A DNA stretch of 64,000 bases, taken from NCBI GenBank assembly GCA_019915135.1, contig JAHLMK010000014.1, positions 930,001-994,000 of the forward strand, given 5' to 3'. A program made the translations under genes and the position numbers. The notes beneath the pieces are model-generated. The model saw nothing but the letters and a program-made list of their open reading frames with translations, did no database searches and was not told the origin of the DNA. The DNA is from Strobilurus pachycystidiatus. Its lineage: Eukaryota; Basidiomycota; Agaricomycetes; Agaricales; Physalacriaceae. Below are positions 10,580 through 22,987 of the stretch, one piece after another (within the stretch, counting starts at the first letter, position 1; each line of letters begins with the position of its first letter).

Positions 10580-13500
10580 CGCGGTTGGTCGAAAGTTGAG
10601 TAGAATATGGCGGTAAGATGTAAGTTATGAGTGTGTTGAGTGGCGTAGATATTGGCGAGTGGAGAAGGTGGAGACGATGGTCATAACACGCTTTAAAGGC
10701 GCGTCATACGGTCATGTGATGAGATCGGGACCGAGTCCGACACTGAGCTGCTAAAATAGGAAACGAAACGTCGGGAAGATCAACGCGCGAGTCATGGCGG
10801 GCGGAGCGGGCATGCTGCTCCTTATGGGGCAAGATCAAGGGCGGGGTGCGATCGTCCAAAGCGCATTTTGTTGATGCTGTTGTCGTCGGCGTAGTCGACG
10901 TGCCGGTCGTGTAAGGTGTACTGTGGTTGCTTTTGGGTTGCTTGGAGGTTGCGGTTCAAGGTGTAAGTTGTTATGTAAGCATTCAGAATCTCTTGGCCAT
11001 ACATACACCTGAACTTACTTACGTCAATTCATTTGAGCACCGATCTCTGCTCAGACTCTTGTTTGCTGCGGAAGTACCACGGCGGCGGCCTATCTGAGGG
11101 CTCGTGCCTTGGCCTATAGGAATCGTTCACTAATCTCCCTCATCGTTTTTGAGTGCAGCGCAGACCGCCGGGGAAAATCTACCAGAAGAGGACCAGAAAA
11201 AGGCGACCTCCATACTCCGGCAAAAATGGCGCACGCCATACCCGTCCTCGACATCCTCGGAACCGCATCTTACTGCGGGCAATATCGCAATCATCAATTT
11301 CAGCACTTACATAATCTTCTATACATTCAACAGGATTCATCATCATCATGTTTGAATCTGACATACCTTCTGAGTAGTATGTTCTTCAAGATTTTATGGG
11401 ACCTTTCGGTGCAAACCCTTGTTTCTCCAAGCCGCAAGGCCAAGCCTCACCCATCTTGTTATCTTCCGCAGCACAGTCATCTCTTGGCCGATCTGCAAAT
11501 TGTCTTCGCATCGCGATGTGATGTGGCGGCTGCATAGCAACACAATTCGCGTCCATAGAAGAAATCAAAGAAATACGAGCCTGACCGAAAAAAGACGTTG
11601 AACCTAATCGCGGTTGTGTAGGTTTGTATCCATTTTGCATCTTTACGTCCGTTGTAACTTACTCTATTCTGTGTAGTCGGGCTGGTCCACAATTGAATAG
11701 TAGATCTCCAGACCCGAACGGTGACCTTGAAGGACACTCCTGTAAGTATGCTTAAAAGCTTACCGGGGCAAGGATACAGACCTGACCGACAACAGACGGT
11801 GAAAACTAGTCCCGGTTGTGTGGCGCTTTGAATATATTTACGTCCGTTGTAACCCGTGTAGTCGAGGCTGGTCCTCGAGGAAATAATAGCTCTACTAGAC
11901 GTGAGCTTTGAAAGACATTCCCGTATGCTTGAAAGCTTACTGGAGCATGGATACGAACCTGACCGATCACGGTTGTGTGGCGCTTTGAATAGATTCTGCA
12001 TCTTTACGCGATGTATCCTGTCTAACCAAAACCAATTCTCAACTCAATAGTTCTCCCAGACCCGAAGATTGCCCGTATGCTTAAAACCTTACTAGAGAAA
12101 GGTTTCAAGAAAATAAATAGTCATGACGCTAAGATGCCAAAAAGTAGGTACAACACCATTTTGTTGGGTGACTTCGTAATTGTACAAAAGCAATAATTGA
12201 TCTGATGGAGAAAGGCAGGAATTCCCCAGCCGTCGTCCGGTACACTACCTCTCTTGGCATGTACTCTCGTGTGACTGGAAAATATCGTGGTATATGATTG
12301 TGGGTCTGAGGCCATTTACATCGTCTGGAAGGACGCAACTTCAGACAAGCGGGCTAGGATACATGGTAAAGTTGATTACACACCATGTTCATAGGGCGGA
12401 GTAATCTCATTCTCCGACCGAGAGACTCCAGACTCACAATCGCAGTGTGGCGTGCCTTATCATCGACATCATTTCATGCTGCGAGGGTACCCTGGCTCAA
12501 CGCGTACCTGGAGCTCCCGTCGATTATCTTGCTACATGTACCGTCAGTGACGGGTCCATGCGGAATAGCGGTAAAGATCTCACCTCAACGATGGCCATGG
12601 CAGAGATGAAGACACTTGTGGCAGTAGAAAAAAAGCCCATCCTTTGTGAAGTGTTCGGTTGAGGCAAGGCACAGCACTGGAAAACGGTCGACTTATATCG
12701 ACGGCCGTTCTGGCATGTACTGTACTCTGGCCCACAGCGGTCGGTGGCGGCCGGAGATTTGCGCTCGCTCTATGTAGGCTAGTTCCAGTCCTGAGCTCTG
12801 TACCCGGTCCCGTATACTAGATGTCGCGCGTTGACAGATCTCATGGTCCCCGCCGTCCTGACAAACTCGACGGACCTAGACCTGGATGGCCATGTCAAAC
12901 GCCCATACTCGAAAGGGGAAACAGGAATCACTGGCACACCTGAGTCTGAGAGGTGGTTTCAACACTCGAGGCAGGGGATTCAATGGCGGTTGCTAGCTGG
13001 ATGGTTTGGCCTCGTCTGATCACTTGACAATTCACACGGCCGCTGAGATGTGGCGTTGCAACTTTTCCATCATGCTGGCTAGGCAGCTGAGAGGATGGAA
13101 AGCCATATCTGCTATAAATACCCGCAGGCCAAAGGGTGTAATGCGGAAGATGCGTGGCGTCCGTCGAGAAGAGTCTGCACAGTCTGGATCTGGGGTCATT
13201 CCAAATTGAACATCAGAAGAAGTTTTCCTTCGAAGCATGGCTGAATCGTACCTCGAGGTCATGCTCTCAACGTACGCCTTTTCATCCTGCTCTTCAGATA
13301 CGCGTGTTTAGCATCTTGGTGGTTGACCAGAAACCAGTGATTGATCTCGGCGATGATATTCAGGAAGCCTGTGGGCGCGAGGGTACGCAGCAGTGCGGCG
13401 AGCAACATTTATGAGGTCGAGAATGGGCTAGGATTGGTTTAGCAAAACGGTCTGGGCGAGGAATAAATACCAGCGTTCTCCGAGACGGAATGTTGCAGGG

Positions 13501-14286
13501 GGAACCGACACGGATCCATCAAGCCATCCTGTCTCTGTCGTCCATTTCAGCTAGTGTTGGCAATACTCCCAAGTACATGATGATCACTGTACTGTCGATT
13601 CTTCTTTGGGAGACTGAGTGTGGCGCGGATTGAATCGACGATAGGGAGATGGCGTAAACAACATATCCAGTCTGAGTTATATACTGAGCTAGACAAGAAG
13701 GTGCATTGTCGGTTTGGGCTTCTGTCATCCTTTAGGGGGGCAGTAATTTTGGTCTCGGAGCAATGTTGGTAGTAATCTTTCGTCGATGAAAATGCGTCCC
13801 ATAGAGCTTAGGGTAATTAGTCGAATCCTATAGGGGTAGTGAGCCTAAGGAGCAGACAGAATCCCGAAATGTGCATCATATTCAGCCATACGGAGTCGAG
13901 CGTTGCTGAAGTGGAGTCTTGCCGCTGTGAAGGTCGACGGTAAGGGGGATACATTGGGAATAGAGATGCCGTAGTGCCGGCCAGTGCCGCGGATATCATT
14001 GATGGCGGGTACTGCCGGGCCCCGGCTAGCTTTATCGTTCTCGAACTTCGAATTTTGTGTCCTCCTTGCCTCAGCGCTCAGCCCTTGCCTCTTACCATCG
14101 AGAACGCTCAGCATGTTGTTCTTGTCGTCGTTGAAGACGATGGCGGTGGCGGCGGCTGCTAGCGCACTCGGCAATTCCCCCGCAATGCGCATGGGCGCCC
14201 AGTGACCGAGCATGTGACCTTTTGATCTTCTGCCAGAGCCATCGTTGAGCGCCATTGGAGCTGTCGATGCACAGCTGCTCGTTGCC
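10580..14286. other. 3.7 kb gene-poor region
   Basis: No gene could be supported on either strand. It contains the degenerate repeat at 11570-12110 (separate entry) and many short frames that cannot be extended by splicing. The minus-strand frame at 13845-14471 overlaps the HMG-CoA lyase start and is a shadow. Confidence 0.5.
11570..12110. repeat. Degenerate direct repeat, about 3 copies of 150-200 bp
   Basis: The same word order recurs: a GGTTGTGTGGCGCTTTGAAT-like word near 11612, 11813 and 11968; GTATGCTTAAAAGCTTAC-like words near 11746, 11922 and 12074; ACCTGACCGA and TTTACGTCCGTTGTAAC between them. Spacing varies from about 150 to 200 bp, so the array is old. The 174-residue minus-strand frame over it is a product of the repeat and is not a gene. 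Confidence 0.65.
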
Positions 14287-15374
14287 ATGATCCGCTCGCG
14301 CACGGCTTTCGTCCGCTCGCTGAGTCGCAGAACGTTTGCCACGTCGCACGACGTCGTCAACATCGTCGAAGTCGGTCCCAGGGATGGCCTCCAAAACGAG
14401 AAGGGCGTCATACCGGTCGACGTCAAGGTCGAGCTCATCGACCGCCTTTCCAAAGCCGGTCTGCGGACCATCGAGGCGGGGAGCTTTGTCAGCCCTAAGT
14501 GGGTGCCACAGGTGCGTTGTACATCCCGCCCATCTTGCCGGACGGTATACTGAGCAGCGCCGAAGATGGCGGGAACCGCCGAGATCCTAGCAAAGATAAA
14601 GCATTTCCCTGGCGTCCACTATCCTGTTCTCGTTCCCAACCAGAAGGGTCTGGACCATCTACTCGCGACTTCTCCCTTGCAGACAGACGAGATATCCATC
14701 TTCACTGCGGCAACGGACGCCTTCACCAAAGCCAACCTCAACACGACCATCGCAGAGTCTCTGACACGCTTCGCTCCTGTTGCGCGGGCTGCAATTGACC
14801 ATGGCCTTCGCGTCCGCGGCTACGTCAGCGTCGTCATTTCCTGCCCATACTCTGGCTCCGTGGACCCGAAAATCGTGCGAGATGTGGCCAAAGAACTTGT
14901 GGAAATGGGTTGCTACGAAGTCAGTCTCGGTGACACAGTCGGGATGGGGACACCTTCGCAAGTAAGCGCGATGATAGAAGAAGTTAAGACTTCCGTCAAT
15001 GTCGACAAACTTGCTGGACATGTACGTTGTTCAGTGCCGTCCTCGATCTCACCTGATACCTTCTCCAGTTCCACGATACGTACGGGACGGCTATAGCCAA
15101 CATTTTTGCAGCTCTGGCTCAAGGTGTACGGACGATTGATTCCTCTGTGGGTGGTCTTGGTGGTTGCCCCTACTCCCCTGGCGCTACGGGCAACGTTGCA
15201 ACGGAAGATGTTTTGTACGCGCTCCAGGGCTCTCCCTTCTCAGTCGCTGGTGACGTTGATCTCAACCAAATTGTGGACATTGGCTGGTGGATAAGTGAAC
15301 AGTTGGGCCGGGAAAATATCAGCCGGGCGGGGCGAGCTATACGCTCAAAGAAGTCGAGGGAAGCAAAGTTGTAG
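14287..15374 (+). CDS. Hydroxymethylglutaryl-CoA lyase, mitochondrial
   Basis: Cleaves HMG-CoA to acetoacetate and acetyl-CoA in the last step of leucine breakdown. The N terminus MIRSRTAFVRSLSRRTFATS is a classic mitochondrial presequence, which is why 14287 is preferred over an in-frame ATG at 14245. Family landmarks follow: VNIVEVGPRDGLQNEKG, EAGSFVSPKWVPQMAG across the first intron, CPYSGSVDP, CYEVSLGDTVGMG, FHDTYGTAIAN with the metal-binding histidine, and the glycine-rich active-site loop GGLGGCPYSPGATGNVATED with the catalytic Cys. Exons are 14287-14511, 14566-15021 and 15069-15374, in phase. The TIM-barrel length is normal. No defect is seen. Confidence 0.96.
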
Positions 15375-15953
15375 TACAGGTAAGCTCGTGGGGTTTACAT
15401 ATCACTTCCATGGCTTATCGTCGTCTTCCCTGTAGACTCTATCATCAACTCATGTCCGGCATTTTCGCTTGACCTTTTGCTGGAGTAGGTGCCAAATATC
15501 ATGACATGATGCGCCACTAGCTCTCAGGGATACAAGTGACATCACGTCTGCTGTACAACTCGCCTTCATTTGCTCCGTATCTCGGCAAGACTGGTCGTAA
15601 TTGTCTCTTCGGCTCGCATGCACACCCGCTCTCTCTCTACTCTTTGCGCGTTCATTTCTCACGTATACAACCAGAATTTGTTCCAGACCACCAATCCTTT
15701 TCAACGTCACCTTCCTTTCGCCTCATGTTTGATGGTTCTGTCTATTGGCTTAACGACCTTTTGATGGCACGTGATGGTAATATGCTAACGGATCCCAGCG
15801 ATAGGCCCTTCCTGGGCCCTTCCTTTCAGGACGTCTTCCCACATGCAGCTACAAGCTGATTTGTTCCCGTTCCCTCGGGTCTTTCAGCATGTCCGTGCCT
15901 CCCTCTCCCGGAAAATCGTACCGTCCATCTGAACGACCTCTTTCCTGCCCGCC
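15375..15953. other. Intergenic
   Basis: 3' region of HMG-CoA lyase and a pyrimidine-rich promoter for the next gene. No further feature is recognised. Confidence 0.45.
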
Positions 15954-17043
15954 ATGAAGATGAAAAAGCAGCCTTCGTCTTCAACCGCTGAGTCTTCAGT
16001 GGAGTACTCTACTTTCGTGAGTTGACTGTTGCGCGTTCTGGGGTTCTACTCTTATGATTGTACTCGCAAGAGTGCGTCCGCATCCAATGGATATTCCACT
16101 CCAGCGTCAAGCGTGTCCGACACGCACAGATGGTCAGAGGTCATCCCTCCAAAGACCGCGCTGTCCTTCGCCGTCGTATGGGACCCCGATTCCGAGATGG
16201 TCGCTTTCTCTGGCGCCCAATTCCTCGACGCAGTAGACGCCGCGTCCAACTCCCCCACTGACGCCTACTCTACAGCAAGAACTAGCACCTTACGCTGGTT
16301 TCAGGACAACCACGAATATCTATTTGGCGATGGCCGGGACTCGCCCAATCCTGATCGCACCGCCGCTGGGAGGACGCAGACGTCGTCGCTGCTGATGCGG
16401 CCGGAGATGTTCTCCAGGGAGCCACGGGTGCCTGCGAGGAATAGCGGTAATCGATACTTTTCGTGCATGGAGGAGCTGGATCGCGTCATGTCGTTCGATC
16501 CCAGCACGGATTTCGCGAAGAAGTGGATGGAGTATTTGAAGGAGCAGAGCCAAACTCCCGAGGGATCGGAGGATGAGGACGAGGGTTTCTTTGATACGAC
16601 GATGAGGAAACGGAGTGCTAGGACGGTACGCGATATCCTTTCCGTTGTCATGGTCGGGCATGTCGCTGATTGGTTAATTCGTGATGTAGAACTCGCAGGC
16701 GACGAGATTGACTTCATTTACGGCAAGCTTTGTTGCCGTTGACTCGGACGACGCGTCGTCCGCATGGTCTTCTGTCCCTCCTGCTTCCTCGACGGAGTGC
16801 GAGCCAAATAACACGCTGGGGCGCAGGATGAAGAGGCTACGTAAAGCGCGACCTGACAAGCCTGTTCATCCGGTGAACGTGTTGGCGCGGGAGGAGTATA
16901 ACCATACTTCCCCTACTCGATCTACGGCGACGTTGGCGTCGCGCTTGCCCTTGCCGAATTTCCTCTCTCGATGTCATAAGGGCAAGCGTTATTCATGGGT
17001 CTGCGTTGATATTACCCAGGAGGTAACTCAGCGCTATGTCTGA
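15954..17043 (+). CDS. Unknown protein, tandem relative of the next gene
   Basis: Three exons (15954-16016, 16071-16625, 16690-17043) join in phase to a protein of about 320 residues starting MKMKKQPSSSTAESSVEYST. Recognisable blocks are PKTALSFAVVWDPDSEM, an acidic EDEDEGFFDTTM and a C-terminal SWVCVDITQEVTQRYV. The same three blocks appear in the same order in the gene at 17839-18765, so the two are diverged tandem paralogues. The middle contains Arg/Lys clusters (RRMKRLRKARPDK) that could be a nuclear signal. I do not recognise the family; it may be restricted to Agaricomycetes. Confidence 0.65.
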
Positions 17044-17838
17044 TGGGAATTCACGCATATCTTGCATCTTCTTTGTATGATGGGACTTTTGGACTGAATG
17101 TACTACGCATCTCTGTTGTATATTACTTAGATTTAGGTGCAGCTCCAATTCCACGCGTGCGTGCATGCTATGGCTGAACCGGAGTATTGGAACATCGAGC
17201 GCTTGCTTTGTCCTTTCATGCTCATCAGAGAGACCGAGGTGTGTGGCGGCGAGGCCGTTACTTACGTTCACAGTGTTCAGTCTTTCAGCCTGGGATGGAA
17301 GATATGATCCACGACGCGCGTCATAATGCAGGTCTATCCTATATCCTGAAATGTGATGGTGAGCACATGGAAACCATTGCCTCACCGATACCTCCCTACC
17401 GCCTTACAAAATCTGGTAAGTCCTCATACATTCAAGCTTTAGGATGGGATCGTAATGGCCAATAACATGCTTGATCTTTTGCCTATGCATATCAAGTATT
17501 GCCTGGCAAACCTCTTGCATTCTCACTGCGGCGGATCAGGATTTACTAATAAAGCAACCGAATCTGGTGTTCTTGACGACGCTTCTTCTCATCATTTGGG
17601 ACCTCATGCCTGGACACGAGTGTATAAGTAAGGGGATATGTATTCGCCCCCTTCTTCTTAGGCACTCGCAAGTCGACGCGCTTCTTTCTTTCACTTTACT
17701 CACATTTAATTCGGGCCGTCTGCAGGACATAGAGAGGCCCTCGACGTTCCTGCCCTTCGTTCTGAGCCGTCCAATTTGACCCTGGGATACCCCACGCTAC
17801 ATCTCTTTCAATCCCTCCTTTCTTAACGCGCGCCCTCG
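17044..17838. other. Intergenic between the tandem paralogues
   Basis: No gene is supported. The end is pyrimidine-rich, consistent with the promoter of the next gene. Short frames at 17187-17465 and 17471-17779 have no motif. Confidence 0.4.
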
Positions 17839-18765
17839 ATGAAGACCCCTACCAAACTCCGTCCTTTGCTGAGGATCAACACAAAGGTACATCTACGCGC
17901 TGTAGCTCTCTATGCCTCACTTGACTGACCTTCATACAGAAATTAGGAGCTGGAGAAGACGATGTCCTGTCCGCCAGATCCGTAACGCCCACCCTCGCTC
18001 ATTACAGACCGCCTCTTCCCGAGAAGAAAGCTGTAAGACTGGTTCAAGTCTTAACTTGCGATCCATCTGATTTCTTTGGCATAGCTTCCCTCCATCCCCC
18101 AACCCCGACCGACGACACCAAATCCTCGGCTTACATTCCTTGCCATATGGGACCCAGAATCTGAGGAATACACATTGCCTCCTCTTCCATCCGACGAAAG
18201 CATGAACCTCGACTGGCACGAAGATGAAGGCTTCTTTGATTCGTTTCATTGCGGACACCCGGATGTCGAGCCCCACCTGTATGTATCGCGTTCTGACATT
18301 CTTTGAGAATCTTTCATACTTACTCAAACGTATTATAGGCCATCACGATTCTCCACATCCACCACATCCACATCCAACTTCATTGCGGTCTCACATCCGC
18401 ACACACCTATGCCCATGGCATTCCTCAATCAGCCTCCACCTCCCAACAAGAAACGTCGAGGTGAATCGGCGCAACTCCCAGAGATATCGGGGCCATTCCT
18501 TCTCCTCCCAGCGAACCCGCGCCGCGCGACATCCGACGACTCGCACATGCCACTCATATCGTTAATATCGAGGAAACCCAGCCAATCGTCGCCCAATTTG
18601 CGCGGCAAAATCAGCAGGCCGACGACGCCCGTCCGCTCTTTCTCAGCTCCAGCAGGGCTGAGCTACCTGAAGAGGCGCATGAGTAGCATCAAATCGGACG
18701 CAGACAATGTCTGGGTCAGCATTGAAGTCGAGGAGGTGATCAGAGAGCGGGTAATCTTTGTATAA
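17839..18765 (+). CDS. Unknown protein, tandem relative of the previous gene
   Basis: The ATG at 17839 opens MKTPTKLRPLLRINTK. Four exons join in phase through introns near 17887-17939, 18031-18085 and 18281-18340. The blocks PNPRLTFLAIWDPESEEY, WHEDEGFFDSFH and NVWVSIEVEEVIRERVIFV correspond to PKTALSFAVVWDPDSEM, EDEDEGFFDTTM and SWVCVDITQEVTQRYV of the preceding gene. Between them is a Ser/Pro-rich basic region with an NLS-like NKKRRGE. The length is about 260 residues. Function unknown. The conserved beta-strand, acidic patch and C-terminal strand order suggests a short adaptor-type protein, but this is only inference. Confidence 0.65.
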
Positions 18766-19314
18766 AGGACTTTCAGTACGCGTAGAGCGTCTGTACTTGA
18801 TAATGTTGTTGCTATGACCCAGTCAGTGGACTTTGTAGGAGTGTGCACGTAGTCTATTTGACCACTCCACTCACCACAAGAAGCACCTCCTAGTCTTGAC
18901 TTCGCTTTATGTTCTGGACGAACCCACTACCGAATCTGCGATATCATTCACGAGGCAGGTGCAGAATTTGGACAATCGTTCAGCGTTCCGACCTCTCCGA
19001 CCTCGTTCCTTCCTTCGATTGTTCTGTATGACGTCGGACTGTTCCTCGCCCCACTACTCCAGGGTAGGACGACCGTCGACAGGAGTACCCTGTCGGACAC
19101 CATTCAGTCGTTGAGACGTTGATGTGGATATGAAAGCAAGACTTGCATCGTGGCCGCCAGGTGGCCGCAACGAGTCTTGACCTTGACATGAAGAGTTACA
19201 CAGTTTCGGTGACAGATGGTGATAGAAGTACATGTTTTCATTCATAATTGCTGGCTAAACACTGGCAACTCCCGATCAGCCTGAGCGTCAAGGATAGGAA
19301 GGCTGACAGCGAAC
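18766..19314. other. Convergent intergenic region
   Basis: Lies between two stop codons. Nothing beyond likely 3' UTRs is visible. Confidence 0.45.
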
Positions 19315-20066
19315 TCACGACAACTCGGGCTTCTCGAATATCTTGCCCAGCTCATACCTTCTCAATTCCATTCCCGTAATATGCTTCATCAATCTCTCCC
19401 GCCACGGCGTGCTGGTCGCGTCTTTGAAGGCTTGCGCCTCCAGATAGTCCCCATTGTTAAACTCGTGTATGGCCAAGTATTTGCAGACCGGGATGCCTCG
19501 CGCGTCGCCGCGTGCCCCATCACTAATGAGCGTGTATCTCCGGCCCCTCAACCACCCCGGGACCTCGGCCAGCATCCCCATATGCTCCTCTTCATACCAC
19601 TTGTTGAAGTCCTCCTCGACCTCCTCCGCAATCTCGATTCCCACCATCATGACGTACTTGCCGGGGTACGAAGCTGGCGTCGACGCCGGGTGGGTGAATT
19701 CGCCGATCTGCTGATAAACCCTCCGGCTGAGGTATTGGACAGAGGGCATGATTATGTGCTCTTCCTCGGAGGCTATACTTGGGAGGGCCATGAACGCGGG
19801 GGAGTTGGCGTCTTCAGGGTCACGGAGGTCGTACAATGTCAGCCAGGTCGGTTTCTGGCCGTCTGTAGCGCGATAGCGCATGGCGGTGAGGTAGCCGTCG
19901 ACTGTAAGTCGAAGGGGAGCATGCTCGTTTTCGTACCAATCTAAACAGATCATTCAGCTTCTAAGTTATATAGAGTTGGAACTCGAAGACAGTTACTGTT
20001 GAATCGATCTTCTGAGACGACGGTGCCATTCTCTGCAAGGACAGTGACTAGACCTTGGGGTGACAT
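19315..20066 (-). CDS. EthD-like / dimeric alpha-beta barrel protein
   Basis: Two exons (20066-19997 and 19940-19315) join in phase: MSPQGLVTVLAENGTVVSED, then FNNWYENEHAPLRLTV. The protein carries two ferredoxin-like half-repeats, each with a WYE(N/E)EH signature: DWYENEHAPLRLTVDGYLTA near the N terminus and KWYEEEHMGMLAEVPGW near residue 150. This duplicated pattern is typical of fungal EthD or dimeric alpha-beta barrel proteins of about 230 residues. Members are often unannotated or serve as small-molecule binding or cyclase-like enzymes. Substrate unknown. No defect is seen. Confidence 0.7.
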
Positions 20067-20464
20067 GGTGGTAGGAAGGTAAGTTTAGTAATCGGTCGCA
20101 TATTCTTCCGTCGCGGCGGTCCGCCTCGGATCTTCACACTTTGCTCGTAAGCAAGAGCCCCAAGGCTTTGCTAATCATGGAGAGTACAGCTGACCTTCAT
20201 GCAAGCTTGATGTTCGCACAATTGACATTACCCGAATTGTTACTAGTCTTGTCTGTACATAGAATGAAGAAGTTAATAGTGTTCTCTCGCAGTCTTGTCC
20301 TCGATTTCCAATTCGTCTCTTCCCCTTGACGTCCATCAGCTACATCTCGACTTTTGTAGCGCCTCTTTGAACATCGTAGAGCTCAGAGAGTCAAACGATT
20401 CAAGATACAAGAGATATTTGTGCAAAGTACGCATGTCAATTAGCAATACGCCGTGGTCACGACT
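20067..20464. other. Intergenic
   Basis: Between the EthD-like gene start and the AAA+ ATPase stop, both on the minus strand. A short plus-strand frame here has no motif. Confidence 0.4.
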
Positions 20465-22698
20465 CTACTGGAAATCACCGCTCTTTTTCGCCATATCTCG
20501 AGCAGCGTTCCACTCGCTGAGTACATCCAACACTGCATCAATGTGCTCGACAGATAACGGAACATTCGCTTCCATTGCAATGGACTGAGCGCTTCTCACT
20601 GCATTCTTGATCTGGGAGTTGTCGTCAGACGGGTGACGGCTGGGAAGTGAAGACGCACTTGACGGCCGTTCAACGTGCGTTCAGCCAGGCGATTAAGATC
20701 GCTCTCGCTGACACTGTTCCCGGTCTTCAACGCCTTGTCGAAGAATATCTTCCATATTGCTTTCCGGGACTTCTCGTCCAGGTCGGGATAGTGGATACAG
20801 AAATGGATGCGACCTATATGACAGAGTGAGAAGGGGTATTGAGATGACTCGGGAAACCTGTCTTACTTTCGAAGGCCGGATCCACGGAGGCGACCATGTT
20901 TGTGGTGAGGATCAAGATGCCTTGGTAGTACTCGAGCTGGCGTAGGAAGATCGACACCATGGCATTCCGCTTCACGTCTGTCATATTACGCTCCTGCATG
21001 AACACCTCCGCTTCGTCCAGCAGGAGAACCGCGTTCCACGTTTGGGCCACCTCGAGTATCCGCGCGAGCCTGCCGTCTAGGTCTTCGGGCCGTATCCCAA
21101 GCTCGCCAGCGCTGACCATGTAGAGCGGCCGATGCGTCATCTCAGCAAGTGCTTCCGCCGTCAGCGTCTTCCCGCATCCAGGCCGGCCGGCAAGTAGACC
21201 GATGAGGCCCTTTCCTTTTCCTCGAATTACATCGTCGAAGCTATCGGCCCGTGCATCTTGCTGTTTGATGAGGGAGTGGATCAGTGTCTTCTGCTTGACA
21301 CCCAAGACCAATGAATTGAATGCATCGTCGGACCAGACTATGTCGTCTAGACGGTCCATGGCAAAGGCACCTAGTGATGTTGAAGCGTTGAGTGTTTATA
21401 TCGGCCCGATGAATGCTGTACTCACCCCAAGTCTTCGTACCGAAGCAGAAACCGACGGTGATGGGTGTGCAGATCATGTACTCCTCATCGGTTAGTGCGT
21501 CAAGCTCCATAGGCTTGAAAACATCAACGTTCCAAGAACTGTTGGGCTCGAATAAACGGAAGGTCTCCGGATCGATCATGACACGCCCATAAGCCTGTCC
21601 AATTCAGAATGAGCTACCAATGGAGCTGCGAGTAAAAGTGTAACGCACATGAAATTTCAAGTACTTGATCTTCTTGTCGGGGGTCCAGATCTCCTTTACG
21701 CCAACTCCTCGAACCTCCCGATACACATGTCCTTCCATGCGGGAATATTGCTGCCCGCGCTTGACAGTGTGCTGAACGAGTCTCTCTCGGTCCTTGTGGA
21801 AAGCTATAGGGTACGCCAGCAGATCCGTTATCTTCTTCGTGCCACTGAACCGTTTGATCTCGAGGTATTCGCGTGTGAGCCCGAATGTCGACGCGTCGCG
21901 CGTGATAATATCGCAGGCGATCGACGCGAAAAACACTTTGTTCCCGGTATCGTCGTACCGCCAATCGTACTCCAGCGTGCGCGCGTAAAGCACACGGTCC
22001 TGCTCTGTCAGGTCGTGCCGGCTGTATACATATGTGTTGGGAGGGATGAGGGCCCAAAGCAGATCGTAGGAGATATCCCCCTGGGCAGTCATGTTGTTCA
22101 GCTCAATGAGGTTGATGGCGTGGTGCTCGTTGGCAAATTCGATTGCCGTCTCCAGGTCCGCGACTATTTGCATGTCTGCGTCTGGTCCTTTGGCCGTCTC
22201 TTCCGACAGTCTCTGGACTAGACCATGGTGGGACCAGAAGAAGACATTGGGATCGACCTGATACTACGTCAGATGCACCCAGTACAAGTGGAGGGCGCGA
22301 CGCACCATGGGCGGATTTCGCGTTAGTTCGAGACCAAGGACATCCTTGTTGATCTCGCAAAGGATGTCGCGCAGTGGGACGCTCTTGATATCAACTTCAA
22401 TGTGGGTCAACTCTCCCTTGTTATTGATGATTCGCCGGACGACGAGGACGATGTTCTTCTTGTTAGACTTGTTCGAAGGCTTCGCTGTCTTGCGTAGGGT
22501 GTTTTTGAATGTGCGTCTACGGACAGTGAGTCGGCGGTTTCTGGGAAATCAACGGGAGATCGGCGTACTGATCAAAACTGTCTTTATGTCAGTATTCGCA
22601 GTAGGTTTACAGGATTAGCGCCCACTATTGATCATATCTGGCAATACGAGTGGCTGGCGCCTCGGCTGGTATTCCTTGCTCCTCGTTATCGGAAGGCA
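20465..22698 (-). CDS. AAA+ ATPase with fungal N-terminal domain (DUF7025-like)
   Basis: The start at 22698 opens MPSDNEEQGIPAEAPAT. Small early exons join to one reading KNTLRKTAKPSNKSNKKN and DILCEINKDVLGLEL, then a long exon with DTGNKVFFASIACDI and EYLEIKRFSGTKKITDLL, and KIKYLKFH joined to GRVMIDPETF, matching the DUF7025 region that precedes the AAA core in fungal proteins of this type. The core has Walker A GRPGCGKT (near 21180), Walker B AVLLLDEAEVF, sensor-1 Asn in LILTTNM and an SRIHF-like arginine region. The C-terminal lid ends HIDAVLDVLSEWNAARDMAKKSGDFQ-like sequence with stop at 20465. Probably an active ATP-dependent remodeller of unknown substrate. It is transcribed away from the NACHT gene, sharing a 289-bp intergenic region. 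Exact early splice sites are uncertain. Confidence 0.85.
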
Positions 22699-22987
22699 TC
22701 GTCAGTCAGTGGTGGATTGACAGTGCAGATCTACGATTTTCGTGTGGGCGAAGGTGGAGGAGGATTCCATTGAGATGTGACTGCTTGACAACATTATATG
22801 ATGGACCGGGAAAGACCACGGGGTTCAGACTCCGACGGGTCGAAGCACTGCCACCATGCCTCGCGTCAACCATCACCACCATCAATCATGATGTTTATTC
22901 TGGGCGAGGCGCCCACTGCTTTGCTGTGTCCTTCCATCTTCCGAGATTATCAAGCTTGAACTTTGGGTGCTAGAGCCTGTATCTTCA
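22699..22987. promoter_or_regulatory. Shared divergent promoter of AAA+ ATPase and NACHT receptor
   Basis: Only 289 bp separate the two start codons on opposite strands, so both promoters must lie here. No precise element is identified. Confidence 0.45.

Noticed and set aside
11477..12001. 174-codon minus-strand frame
   Set aside because: Built from the degenerate repeat; internal repetition and no motif.
13845..14471. 208-codon minus-strand frame
   Set aside because: Overlaps the HMG-CoA lyase first exon in antisense and has no motif of its own.
19381..19944. 187-codon plus-strand frame
   Set aside because: Shadow of the EthD-like gene on the minus strand, whose duplicated WYE(N/E)EH motifs are clear.
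21649..22221. 190-codon plus-strand frame
   Set aside because: Antisense to the AAA+ ATPase N-terminal domain.
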